Source: Cognatundibacterium luofuense
GTDB lineage: Bacteria; Pseudomonadota; Gammaproteobacteria; Burkholderiales; Burkholderiaceae_D
Direction: 5' to 3'
DNA length: 64,000 nt
Assembly: GCF_018139685.1 (NCBI RefSeq)
Contig: NZ_JAGSPN010000014.1
Span: forward strand, 62,001-126,000
Shown here: positions 9,110 through 16,964 of the stretch, in pieces
Layout: each line of letters starts with the position of its first letter
Position numbering within the stretch: position 1 is the first letter of the stretch
Notes under the pieces: model-generated
Database searches by the model: none
Told to the model about the DNA's origin: nothing
What the model saw: only the letters and a program-made list of their open reading frames with translations
Position numbers and translations under genes: made by a program

Positions 9110-10660
9110 ATGAACTGGTTTCGTAACCTCAGTATCGGCGGAAAACTCATCGCGGCATTCAGTGTACTTATTGTTTTGAATGTATGCCTTGGGCTGTTTT
9201 CACTCTCATCGCTGGTCAAACTGAATCATGCATCCTCATTTATTGCAACGGATTCCTTGCCAAGCGTTGAGTCTGTTGCCAAGCTGCAATTATCAACAGC
9301 GCGTTTTCGTATTTCAGAAGCCAGCCATATCGCTGCGGCAAGTGAGACTGATATGCAAAGCAATGAAAAAGCGATGACGAGCCGCCTTGAAACCCTGAAA
9401 AAGCAACAAACAGAATATGAAAAAGTTCCTGCAGCAGATGAGGAGAAAAAATCTTATGCAGAGTGGAAAGATTTACTGAATCAGTACCTGAAAGTTAATC
9501 AGGCGATGTTGCAACTGTCGCGCGACGGCAGTAAAGAAGATGCCCGCAATATGTTTAAAGGCGAGTCCAATAAGCTGTTTCGTGCAATGAATGAAAAGAT
9601 CGAATCCATTTCCAATCAGAACGAAAAAGCAGCTGACGAAGCGAGTGAGCAGGCAAATTCAGTATATGAAAATTCCAGAAATGGCGTGATTGCTGTCATT
9701 CTGCTGATCGTGGTTGCAGCAATTGCACTGGCTGTATTCTTTGCACGCTGGATCGCAAGTCATCTTGAGCATGCAGTGTCCGTCGCAGAGTCCGTCTCAA
9801 AGGGGGATCTGACTCGTCACATTGAAGTGCGCTCCACGGATGAAATCGGCCGGTTAATGAACGCAATTTCTGTCATGAGCAATAGCCTGCAAAGACTGGT
9901 GGGTGAAGTCCGGCACGGTGCAGATACAATTTCCATCGCGTCGTCGGAAATTGCACAGGGCAATCAGGATTTATCTAACCGTACCGAGCAGCAGGCTGGC
10001 TCACTGGAGGAGACTGCCTCCGCAATGGAAGAGCTGACCTCTACCGTCAGGCAGAACGCAGCCAGTGCCATCGCTGCACAGAAGCTTTCTCAGAATGCAG
10101 CTGCCACTGCCAATGAAAGTGGAAATTCGATCTCTCAACTGACCGCAACCATGCAGGAAATCAGCGAATCGTCCGGTAAGGTCACAGATATTATCGGTGT
10201 GATCGATGGCATCGCTTTTCAAACCAATATTCTGGCGCTGAATGCCGCTGTAGAGGCGGCAAGAGCCGGCGAGCAGGGCCGAGGATTTGCCGTGGTAGCG
10301 TCGGAAGTACGTACGCTGGCACAGCGCAGTGCTGCTGCAGCACGTGAAATCAAAGGCTTAATTGACGACTCTGTTAATAAAGTTGAGTCGGGCAAACAGC
10401 AAGTTCAGCGTACGGACAGCACCATCCGGCAGTTAGTATCCGACGTCAATAAAGTCAGTGAAATGATCAGTGAAATTTCATTAGCCAGTCAGGAGCAAAG
10501 CAGCGGAATTGAAGAAGTAAATCAGGCCATTATCCAGATGGATGAAGCGACTCAGCAAAATGCGGCACTGGTTGAAGAAGCGGCCGCAGCATCCAAAGCG
10601 CTGGAAGATCAGTCCGCACATCTTGCAAAACTGACCAGTATTTTCCGTCTGAACCGATAA
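9110..10660 (+). CDS. Methyl-accepting chemotaxis protein
   Basis: Inner-membrane chemoreceptor, 516 residues. TM1 is at about 11-32, followed by a periplasmic four-helix-bundle domain (about 33-190, Ala/Glu/Lys-rich), TM2 at about 192-212, a HAMP domain (213-266, with [20 protein letters not shown]), and the cytoplasmic coiled-coil signalling domain. The hairpin tip is the highly conserved segment starting [20 protein letters not shown] (about residue 363). The C-terminus ([10 protein letters not shown]) lacks an NWETF-type CheR-binding pentapeptide, so methylation would depend on other receptors. It is a single-gene unit; no che genes are nearby. The 273 bp upstream hold no convincing gene. 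The ligand cannot be predicted. Confidence 0.95.
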   Translation: MNWFRNLSIGGKLIAAFSVLIVLNVCLGLFSLSSLVKLNHASSFIATDSLPSVESVAKLQLSTARFRISEASHIAAASETDMQSNEKAMTSRLETLKKQQTEYEKVPAADEEKKSYAEWKDLLNQYLKVNQAMLQLSRDGSKEDARNMFKGESNKLFRAMNEKIESISNQNEKAADEASEQANSVYENSRNGVIAVILLIVVAAIALAVFFARWIASHLEHAVSVAESVSKGDLTRHIEVRSTDEIGRLMNAISVMSNSLQRLVGEVRHGADTISIASSEIAQGNQDLSNRTEQQAGSLEETASAMEELTSTVRQNAASAIAAQKLSQNAAATANESGNSISQLTATMQEISESSGKVTDIIGVIDGIAFQTNILALNAAVEAARAGEQGRGFAVVASEVRTLAQRSAAAAREIKGLIDDSVNKVESGKQQVQRTDSTIRQLVSDVNKVSEMISEISLASQEQSSGIEEVNQAIIQMDEATQQNAALVEEAAAASKALEDQSAHLAKLTSIFRLNR

Positions 10661-10666
10661 CCGGAA

Positions 10667-10694
10667 GGCACACACCGGCGAACTGGTGTGTGCC
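10667..10694 (+). terminator. Probable terminator after the chemoreceptor gene
   Basis: Perfect 10-bp stem GGCACACACC / GGTGTGTGCC with an 8-nt loop, starting 7 bases after the stop codon. Only a weak T-run follows (10704-10708), so efficiency is uncertain. Confidence 0.55.
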
Positions 10695-11285
10695 GCTGAC
10701 CCAGGCTTTTTCCACAGCGGCAAAAACGCATCGGGTAACCAACCCACTCCGTACCGCCAGATAAATGTTGCATCCTCCCCACAAAATCAGACTATCAGCA
10801 TCTCTTCAACCGCAATTCTGTGCAACCGGAAATCAAAATTTCACCTATACCTGATTCAGCAATCGGTTGATTGTGCACCGCAATAAAACGACCTCAAAAA
10901 TATCCGCCTCACGAGGTTGCAAGATCGCAAACTATGCGAAAAACCACCTGCTTCCGCGACATCAGGCCGAAAAAGTCGCCGTTTGCCCTTCTCTGTATAA
11001 GATTGTCAGAGAGGCCACTACACCGGAAAGAGATAAATCTGCACAGAAATAAAAACGGCAATTTTCCTTTCCTTCATTACTATGCCGCCGCACAAAAAAA
11101 GTGCGCGGCACACTGCAGCATTGCGCTTTTTTGTGACGTACAAAAATTGTCCTTTTCAGTAAAAAACCGCACAAAATCGCTTTGCTAAACAATTTTTCTG
11201 ATGTACCTTTTATTTTATTCAGTTGTCTGAATAAGTTGGTTAAGCAATTACCTTGTCCTACTTGATAAACCTTAGGAGTACATAC
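10695..11285 (+). promoter_or_regulatory. Long leader of the binding-protein gene
   Basis: 590 bp without a credible gene. It holds a long A/T-flanked inverted repeat (11091-11106 with 11123-11135; GCGC core, AAAAAA/TTTTTT arms) that looks like a terminator or attenuator. Nearer the gene is a perfect 8-bp hairpin TTATTCAG / CTGAATAA with TTGT loop (11215-11234), 40 bases before the ribosome site. The length of the leader suggests regulation at mRNA level. Confidence 0.4.
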
Positions 11286-12431
11286 ATGTCGTTCAAAACT
11301 AAAATGATTCCACTGGCTGGCGCAATTGCCTTCGCTTTCGCCGGTACTGCAGCGGCTCAGGAGATGGTGGTTAAAATTGGTCACGTTGGTCCTGTTTCCG
11401 GCGCGATTGCTCACCTGGGTAAAGACAACGAACTCGGCGCGAAAATGGCGATCGAAGATCTGAATGCCAAAGGCGTGACCATCGGCGGTAAAAAAGTGAA
11501 GTTCGAACTGCTGGCAGAAGATGACGGCGGCGATCCTAAACAAGGTACAACCGTTGCTCAAAAACTGGTTGACGCGAAAGTTAACGGCGTTATCGGCCAT
11601 TTGAACTCCGGTACAACGATCCCTGCTTCCAAAATTTACAACGATGCAGGTATTCCACAGATTTCCCCTTCCGCAACTGCTGTTCCTTACACCAATCAGG
11701 GCTTCAAAGGCGCATTCCGCGTTGTAGCGAATGACGGTCAGCTGGGTGGTACACTGGGTCGCTTTGCTGTGCAAATCTCCAAAGCGAAGAAAATTGCTGT
11801 CATCGACGACAAAACAGCATACGGTGAAGGCGTTGCAAAAGAATTTATCAAGGGCGCAAAAGGTAAGGGCGCAGAAGTTGTTGCGACTGAGCATACAACT
11901 GACAAGTCCAATGACTTCGCAGCGATTCTGACCACCATCAAAGCAAAACAACCAGACCTGATTTTCTTTGGCGGTATGGACGCAGTTGCCGGTCCTATGC
12001 TGAAGCAAATGAAAGCACTGGGTATCAATGCTAAGTTCATGGGTGGTGACGGTATCTGTACCGCTGACTTGCCTAAACTGGCTGGTGACGGCATCGGCGA
12101 AGGCCAGGTAGTTTGTGCTGAAGCAGGTGGTGTTCTGGAAGCTCAGAAGAAAATCAGCGATGACTGGAAAGCAGCATTCAAGAAAAAATATGGTGTTCAG
12201 GTTCAGATCTATGCACCGTATGTTTACGATTCCGTCATGGTCATGGTTGAAGCCATGAAACAAGCCGGTTCCGCAGAACCAGCGAAATACCTGCCAGTAC
12301 TGAAGAAAATCAAATACCGCGGCGTAACCGGTGACATCGCATTTGATGACAAAGGCGACATCAAAGACGGTACACTGACTCTGTACACCTACAAAGGTGG
12401 TCAGCGTGAAATCCTGAGCGTGACAAAATAA
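11286..12431 (+). CDS. Branched-chain amino acid-type ABC transporter periplasmic binding protein
   Basis: LivK/LivJ-like solute-binding protein (Peripla_BP_6), 381 residues. The signal peptide ends at GTAAAQE. The mature protein starts with MVVKIGHVGPVSGAIAHLGK, typical of the family, and carries VIGHLNSGTTIPASKIYNDA and ISPSATAVPYTNQGF in the first lobe. The start at 11286 is fixed by AGGAG (11274-11278) with ideal spacing; an upstream ATG at 11253 has no SD and would disrupt the signal peptide. No livHMGF genes are adjacent, and a strong terminator follows at once, so this is an orphan binding protein served by a permease elsewhere. Substrate inferred, not shown. Confidence 0.92.
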   Translation: MSFKTKMIPLAGAIAFAFAGTAAAQEMVVKIGHVGPVSGAIAHLGKDNELGAKMAIEDLNAKGVTIGGKKVKFELLAEDDGGDPKQGTTVAQKLVDAKVNGVIGHLNSGTTIPASKIYNDAGIPQISPSATAVPYTNQGFKGAFRVVANDGQLGGTLGRFAVQISKAKKIAVIDDKTAYGEGVAKEFIKGAKGKGAEVVATEHTTDKSNDFAAILTTIKAKQPDLIFFGGMDAVAGPMLKQMKALGINAKFMGGDGICTADLPKLAGDGIGEGQVVCAEAGGVLEAQKKISDDWKAAFKKKYGVQVQIYAPYVYDSVMVMVEAMKQAGSAEPAKYLPVLKKIKYRGVTGDIAFDDKGDIKDGTLTLYTYKGGQREILSVTK

Positions 12432-12451
12432 TCGTCAGCATCCGGTAAAAC

Positions 12452-12480
12452 AAAAAGCCCTGCAATTGCAGGGCTTTTTT
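12452..12480. terminator. Bidirectional terminator
   Basis: Perfect palindrome: A5-GCCCTGCA / TGCAGGGC-T6, serving both the binding-protein gene (plus) and the convergent cytochrome gene (minus). Confidence 0.92.
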
Positions 12481-12501
12481 TGGTCTCAGGTGCTGAATGG
12501 A

Positions 12502-12810
12502 TTATTTCAGCGCCAGTATCCATTTCACCAGTGTTTTGGCTTCTGCTTCAGTCACTTGCGTATTGGCTGGCATCGGAATCGCACCCCATGTACCACTGCC
12601 GCCTTTTAAAACCTTCTGAACCAGCTTTGCTTCAGCGGTTTTATCACCAGCATATTTCTTCGCTACTTCTTTGTATGCAGGGCCAACGACTTTGGCATCT
12701 ACATTGTGGCATGCCATGCAGTTTTTCGCTTTAGCGAGGTCTGCATTTGCAAAAGCAGAACCGGAAGCCAGCGCAGCCATCATCGCTGCCAGCATCAGTT
12801 TGTATTTCAT
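12502..12810 (-). CDS. Small class I cytochrome c (c551/c552-like)
   Basis: Periplasmic mono-haem electron carrier, 102 residues with signal peptide (cleavage near SAFANAD). The haem-binding CMACH is at residues 31-35, and the likely axial methionine is M80 in GAIPMPAN. The start at 12810 is chosen for CAGGAG 7 bases upstream and an immediate signal peptide; an ATG 90 bases upstream is a run-in frame. It stands alone, convergent with the binding-protein gene. It could shuttle electrons from the bc1 complex to a terminal oxidase; partners not visible. Confidence 0.93.
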   Translation of the reverse strand: MKYKLMLAAMMAALASGSAFANADLAKAKNCMACHNVDAKVVGPAYKEVAKKYAGDKTAEAKLVQKVLKGGSGTWGAIPMPANTQVTEAEAKTLVKWILALK

Positions 12811-12993
12811 TACATTCTCCTGGTTAAGATAAAGCGCATTCATTTTAGCGCGATTGTGAGTGTGCGGCAGATACGGGGTTTGCTGATTGACCTGCTGCAA
12901 ATTCCGCTTTAATCTCTGCTGTCTTGTTTTGCAATTTTTTGCTAATTACTGCGGTGAAAATACGAGAACTCACTGCTTCATTCCGGGACGGAT

Positions 12994-13230
12994 ATGATTC
13001 TGATTATTCCTTTGGTGTTGTTTCTGATACTCAAACTGGCAGGCATCTGGGTCTTTGCGGAAGCCTCATGGTGGTGGCTGGTCGGCGGTGCGGTATTTGC
13101 ATTTGTCTGGTTTGAATTTCTGGAACGCCTGTTCGGTCTGGATGCAAAGAAACAAGATCTGCACTACGACGCTATCCGCAAAGAACGGGTCAAGCGTGCG
13201 TTCAATCAGAAAAATGAACGCAAACGCTGA
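12994..13230 (+). CDS. Trp-rich membrane miniprotein (TIGR04438-like)
   Basis: 78 residues. Two hydrophobic segments (3-20 and 27-43) with the Trp cluster SWWWLVGG are followed by a strongly basic C-terminal tail (RKERVKRAFNQKNERKR). Size and layout match the small Trp-rich proteins of betaproteobacteria catalogued as TIGR04438, whose function is unknown. It precedes the LysR gene by 8 bases, so cotranscription is likely. Confidence 0.75.
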   Translation: MILIIPLVLFLILKLAGIWVFAEASWWWLVGGAVFAFVWFEFLERLFGLDAKKQDLHYDAIRKERVKRAFNQKNERKR

Positions 13231-13238
13231 TTGGCCTT

Positions 13239-14144
13239 ATGCGTGAACCCCACCTACCCGAGTTGCGCCAGTTAAAGCAATTCATCGCAGTTGCTGAAGA
13301 ATTGCATTTCGGTCGTGCGGCACAGCGCCTGAATATGACGCAGCCGCCGCTGTCGCAATCGGTACAGAATCTGGAAGCCACGCTGGGTGTTGCGCTGTTT
13401 GTCCGTACCACGCGCCAGATTGCGCTGACCGAAGCCGGACTGGCCCTGCTGCCGGAAGCACGCCGCATTCTGGCACAAGCTGAGAATTTAGCGCCTGTGC
13501 TGCAGGAAGTCGTTGCCGGAACAGCCGGTACGCTGCGGCTCGCATTCATATCGATTGCGGATTACAGCATCCTGCCGCGCACCCTGAAAGCCTACCGCGA
13601 AGCCTTTCCCGGCATTCGTATCGAGTTGCACGAAGCCACCACCGACCGCCAGCTCAGTATGCTGCAGGAAGGTGAAATTGATGCCGGCTTACTGATTCCG
13701 CCGGTTCCTGCACATCTGCAATCGATGATCTCGTATCAGACCATCCGAACGGAACCGCTGATTGTCGCAGCACCGGACAGTATGAGTTTGCCAGCCGGTG
13801 GCGTCAGTCTGCAGGATATTGCCGGCGCACCGCTGATTCTGTTTCCGCGTAAAATTGCCGCCGCGCTGCACGACACCATACTCTCGTTTTACCGCGAACA
13901 CGGGCTGACACCGGTAGTTGCGCAAGAAGCGATACAAATGCAAACCATTATCGGGCTGGTTGCAGCCGGTATGGGCGTGGCACTGGTTCCGCAGGCGGTG
14001 GCGAACTTACAGCGCCCTGGCGTTGTCTATCACCGGTTGCTTAACGCCGCGCCGCTGGTGGAAACCGGCATTGCGTGGCGCAAAGATATGCCGGCACCGG
14101 CCTTGCAACATTTTTTACCGTTTTTACTGTCTTCCTCATGCTGA
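13239..14144 (+). CDS. LysR-family transcriptional regulator
   Basis: 301 residues. The N-terminal winged helix (about 6-65) has the LysR signature LPELRQLKQFIAVAEELHFG then AAQRLNMTQPPLSQSVQNLE. The C-terminal type 2 periplasmic-binding-like effector domain (about 90-295) starts GTLRLAFISIADYSILP. No divergent target gene is present; it sits between the Trp-rich miniprotein and lgt, and its last 7 bases overlap the lgt start, which suggests a transcriptional run-on into lgt. Target unknown. Confidence 0.92.
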   Translation: MREPHLPELRQLKQFIAVAEELHFGRAAQRLNMTQPPLSQSVQNLEATLGVALFVRTTRQIALTEAGLALLPEARRILAQAENLAPVLQEVVAGTAGTLRLAFISIADYSILPRTLKAYREAFPGIRIELHEATTDRQLSMLQEGEIDAGLLIPPVPAHLQSMISYQTIRTEPLIVAAPDSMSLPAGGVSLQDIAGAPLILFPRKIAAALHDTILSFYREHGLTPVVAQEAIQMQTIIGLVAAGMGVALVPQAVANLQRPGVVYHRLLNAAPLVETGIAWRKDMPAPALQHFLPFLLSSSC

Positions 14145-14935
14145 TACACCCGAATCCTGATCCGGTCGCTTTCCGGATCTTTGACTGGCCAGTGCACTGG
14201 TACGGTCTGATGTACCTCGTCGCCTTTACGCAGTTTGTGCTGCTGGGTCGTCTGCGGCTGCGCTTGCCGCATATTGCCGCCAAAGGCTGGAATGCCGAAC
14301 ACATCGACGACATGCTGTTTTACGGCGTACTCGGTGTGGTGCTCGGCGGGCGTCTCGGTGAAGTGTTCTTCTATGGCTTTTCGTATTACATGAGCCATCC
14401 TTTGGAAATTTTCATGTTGTGGAAAGGCGGCATGTCTTTCCACGGCGGCTTTATCGGCGTGGTGATTGCGATGGCATTATGGGCGCGTAAAGCCGGCATG
14501 CAGCTGACCGATGTGTATGACTTCATTGCGCCACTGGTGCCGCTGGGTTATGCCGCCGGACGTATCGGCAACTTTATCAACCATGAATTACCGGGCCGTG
14601 TGGCTTCTGCAGATTTGCCGTGGGCGATGATGTGGCCGGGACAGGCAATGCCAGTCCATCCTTCACCGATTTATCAGGCACTGGTGGATGGCGTGCTGGT
14701 ATTTATCATTCTGTGGTGGTTTGCGCGCAAACCGCGTCCGCGACTGGCAGTGGCATCGCTGTATGCGCTGCTGTACGGCTGCGCCCGCTTCCTGACAGAA
14801 TATTTCCGTACACCGGACTATATGGTCGATTTCGCAGGCATCAGCATCTCCGCTGGACAGATGTTATCCGTACCGATGGTGATCGTTGGTGTGGTCTGCC
14901 TGCTCTGGTCTTACCGCTCCGCAAAAACTGCCTGA
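14138..14935 (+). CDS. lgt: Prolipoprotein diacylglyceryl transferase
   Basis: Inner-membrane enzyme that transfers diacylglycerol from phosphatidylglycerol to the lipobox cysteine, the first step of lipoprotein maturation. It has 265 residues with about seven membrane helices. Motifs are HWYGLMYLVAF near the N-terminus, GGMSFHGGFIG with the essential-type His at 102, and the Lgt signature GRIGNFINHELPGR from residue 141 with the conserved Arg142. The ATG at 14138 overlaps the LysR stop; a longer frame upstream would add residues not seen in the family. Confidence 0.95.
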   Translation: MLIHPNPDPVAFRIFDWPVHWYGLMYLVAFTQFVLLGRLRLRLPHIAAKGWNAEHIDDMLFYGVLGVVLGGRLGEVFFYGFSYYMSHPLEIFMLWKGGMSFHGGFIGVVIAMALWARKAGMQLTDVYDFIAPLVPLGYAAGRIGNFINHELPGRVASADLPWAMMWPGQAMPVHPSPIYQALVDGVLVFIILWWFARKPRPRLAVASLYALLYGCARFLTEYFRTPDYMVDFAGISISAGQMLSVPMVIVGVVCLLWSYRSAKTA

Positions 14936-14960
14936 TCCGCTAATCAGCAATAACTGCTGC

Positions 14961-14994
14961 AAGCCCGTTCTCCGTCACCGGAAACGGGCTTTTT
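14961..14994 (+). terminator. Terminator of lgt
   Basis: 9-bp stem AAGCCCGTT (14961-14969) / AACGGGCTT (14983-14991) followed by a T-run, 25 bases after the lgt stop. Confidence 0.8.
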
Positions 14995-15015
14995 GCTGGC
15001 CTGCGTACGCCTCCA

Positions 15016-15113
15016 TTGTGCAAAGATCGTCATCACCCGATTCTGAAGGCCCGGACTTTCTGCCGACGACCGCCAGGGTGCTGTGCTGAACACCGCATTT
15101 GAGGCATTTTCAG
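15016..15113 (+). repeat. Dispersed intergenic repeat, copy A
   Basis: One of four copies of a ~98-bp unit in this window (others at 26880, 48974 and 55975). The unit opens TGTGCAAA, contains GCCGACGACCGCCAG, then CACCGCATTTGAGGC, and ends near TTTTCAG. Bases 15062-15111 are identical to the reverse complement of 48977-49026. This copy lies between the two convergent terminators of lgt and the M64 gene. Confidence 0.85.
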
Positions 15114-15175
15114 CCCCCAAACCTGCCCGCCAGCCGGTTTCAGGCATGAGCCAGCGATGTCACTGCGCCGGACAT

Positions 15176-15208
15176 AAAAAAAAACCGCCTCCGGTAACGA
15201 AGACGGTT
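15176..15208 (-). terminator. Terminator of the M64 peptidase gene
   Basis: On the minus strand an 11-bp stem (15183-15193 with 15198-15208) forms with two G-U pairs, followed by U9 (A-run 15176-15184). It starts 25 bases past the stop codon. On the plus strand the same positions are mismatches, which fixes the direction. Confidence 0.8.
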
Positions 15209-15232
15209 CTTTGCCATTGCGGATAATAACAA

Positions 15233-16642
15233 TCAGCGTGAATACAAATCGATGATGTTGATGATCGCGTCGTGGCAGACGTGGCAGAACTTCTCGCTGC
15301 GGTCGAACATAATGCACTGCATTTCCGGACGGAAGTAACCAGTGGATTCATAGTTCGCACCCTCAAATGCCCCCACATCGTGACGATGTTTTGAGCTGTC
15401 CAGTAAAGCAGTCGAACGCGCCAGATCCTTACGGAACAATTCATTCATTTCCGTTTCCGGACGATTCTGCGCACGCAGTTCAGCACGTTTTTTCTGATAA
15501 GCGCGGGATGCATCGTCATACACTTGTTTTGGCCACGGTGTCGGCAACGGCGTGGACGCATTCACATACTGCTTCCATTTCAGTTTGGTCGGATCTTTCA
15601 GCGCAGTTGCATTCGGCTCCCACGGCTCTTTGAATTCACCCGTGCTCTGGTACGCCACCGGCGAGGTGTAATACTCATCGGCCAGACCGGCAAAATGGTG
15701 TCCGAACTCATGCACAAACAGATAGTTCGACCAGTCGCTGCCCGCTGCTGCGGTACTGAACTGACCAAAAATACCGCCACCGCCGTAAGTCTGATTATTG
15801 ACCAGAATTTCGATAAATTCGTAAGGCGCATTTTGTGCGATATTGCGCAGCGCTGTGTTATCCAGTGTCAGGATGTAGCGTTCACTACCGAAAATATCGT
15901 AGCTGCTGCCCAGCGCGGAAGCGTGATACACGCCGGTGGAGGGACGCGAAACACCGGATTCCGGCGTCGGCACGGCCAGTGCCCACACATTGAAATCATT
16001 CGCACGTTGTTTAAACGGCGCTACTGAAAATAAGTGTGCGGTCAGACGCTTCGCGTCGGCTTCAAACTTTTGCATTTCCGCTGCAGTGTAACCGTCGCCC
16101 AGAATCAGCAAATCCACTTTGTCTTCTGAAGGGCCGGAATAATGCACTTTAATCGGTTTCAAACCGCTGTCCGGTTGCTTGCGGATCACGCCCTGCGCAT
16201 CGGTATCCACCTGCACGCTCCAGACCGGTACGAAACGATTGTCAGCGTCGCGCTTCAGTACGCTGACTTTAACCGGCTTTTCCGGTTTCGGAAAACGCAG
16301 GCTTTCCTGAAAGCTGCGGTCTGTCTGCGCTGCTTCATCGGTACTCTGCCATTCGGCAAACACTGTCGAGAACCCGCGTGAGTACAGCAAAGCGCCGGTG
16401 GCAGCATCACGCACTTCAAATTTGTTATTGCCGCGATCGGTATCATCAATCGCTTTTTTCGGATTACCCGCCCATGGCAAAGGCTCGATCAGCACACGCT
16501 CCATTGCATAGTGCTCAGATTTGGCATTACCGCTGTGCTGGTAATCCAGCCTGACAGTGGCGCTGGCAGCCATCGCCACACTGCTGCACATGCCCAGTGT
16601 GGCCAGCATTGCGCCGGTCAGCCGGCGTATCGTTGTATTCAT
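15233..16642 (-). CDS. Secreted M64-family metallopeptidase (IgA peptidase M64-like)
   Basis: Zinc endopeptidase of peptidase family M64, 469 residues. The signal peptide (MNTTIRRLTGAM to VAMAAS) is followed by an N-terminal beta domain (about 30-150). The catalytic domain has the motif HEFGHHFAGLADEY from residue 311, matching the M64 zinc site, with LLILGDGYTAAEM and the HYSGPSEDKVDL entry segment upstream. The ATG at 16642 sits 5 bases after AGGAG; the preceding ATG at 16645 is too close to it. It lies divergent from the M13 peptidase gene. M64 enzymes were named for an IgA protease, but in an environmental betaproteobacterium a general exoprotease role is more likely. Confidence 0.9.
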   Translation of the reverse strand: MNTTIRRLTGAMLATLGMCSSVAMAASATVRLDYQHSGNAKSEHYAMERVLIEPLPWAGNPKKAIDDTDRGNNKFEVRDAATGALLYSRGFSTVFAEWQSTDEAAQTDRSFQESLRFPKPEKPVKVSVLKRDADNRFVPVWSVQVDTDAQGVIRKQPDSGLKPIKVHYSGPSEDKVDLLILGDGYTAAEMQKFEADAKRLTAHLFSVAPFKQRANDFNVWALAVPTPESGVSRPSTGVYHASALGSSYDIFGSERYILTLDNTALRNIAQNAPYEFIEILVNNQTYGGGGIFGQFSTAAAGSDWSNYLFVHEFGHHFAGLADEYYTSPVAYQSTGEFKEPWEPNATALKDPTKLKWKQYVNASTPLPTPWPKQVYDDASRAYQKKRAELRAQNRPETEMNELFRKDLARSTALLDSSKHRHDVGAFEGANYESTGYFRPEMQCIMFDRSEKFCHVCHDAIINIIDLYSR

Positions 16643-16964
16643 CATGACTCCTGTGTTGGTTTCTGTTATGCGGTGCAATCCGGTCTGTGCATTGTAATCG
16701 GGTGATGAAGGACAGTATGCAGCTCTCTGCATCCTTCGTTTTGCCTGCGAGAACACAGTAATTTTGTAAACTGTCTTTTTTGGCAATATTTTCACATCGC
16801 TTACGCCACGGTATTTTCAGTCTGCAAACGAATATTCGTTTTTTACCGGCTTGCCTGAACTTTCATAGGCTTTGTTCGTCAAAGTGGCTGTGATGCGGAT
16901 ATGCAACGTCTTTGAGAAAAACAACCGCACTCCATCCGACAACTGACCTGAACGAGGAAATCTT
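16643..16964. promoter_or_regulatory. Divergent control region of two secreted peptidase genes
   Basis: 322 bp. A hairpin near the M64 side, GAAGG-N5-ATGCAG / CTGCAT-CCTTC (16707-16737), is the only clear structure. Promoters for both genes must lie here but I cannot place them. Confidence 0.4.

Noticed and set aside
10962-12263. A 433-codon minus-strand frame across the binding-protein gene
   Set aside because: Antisense to a clear, SD-preceded gene with signal peptide; its Cys/Phe/His-rich composition is typical of complement reading, and no known motif occurs.
14138-14935. Longer lgt start at 14075
   Set aside because: The extra 21 codons lie in the LysR 3' end and are not part of the Lgt family N-terminus; ATG 14138 fits.
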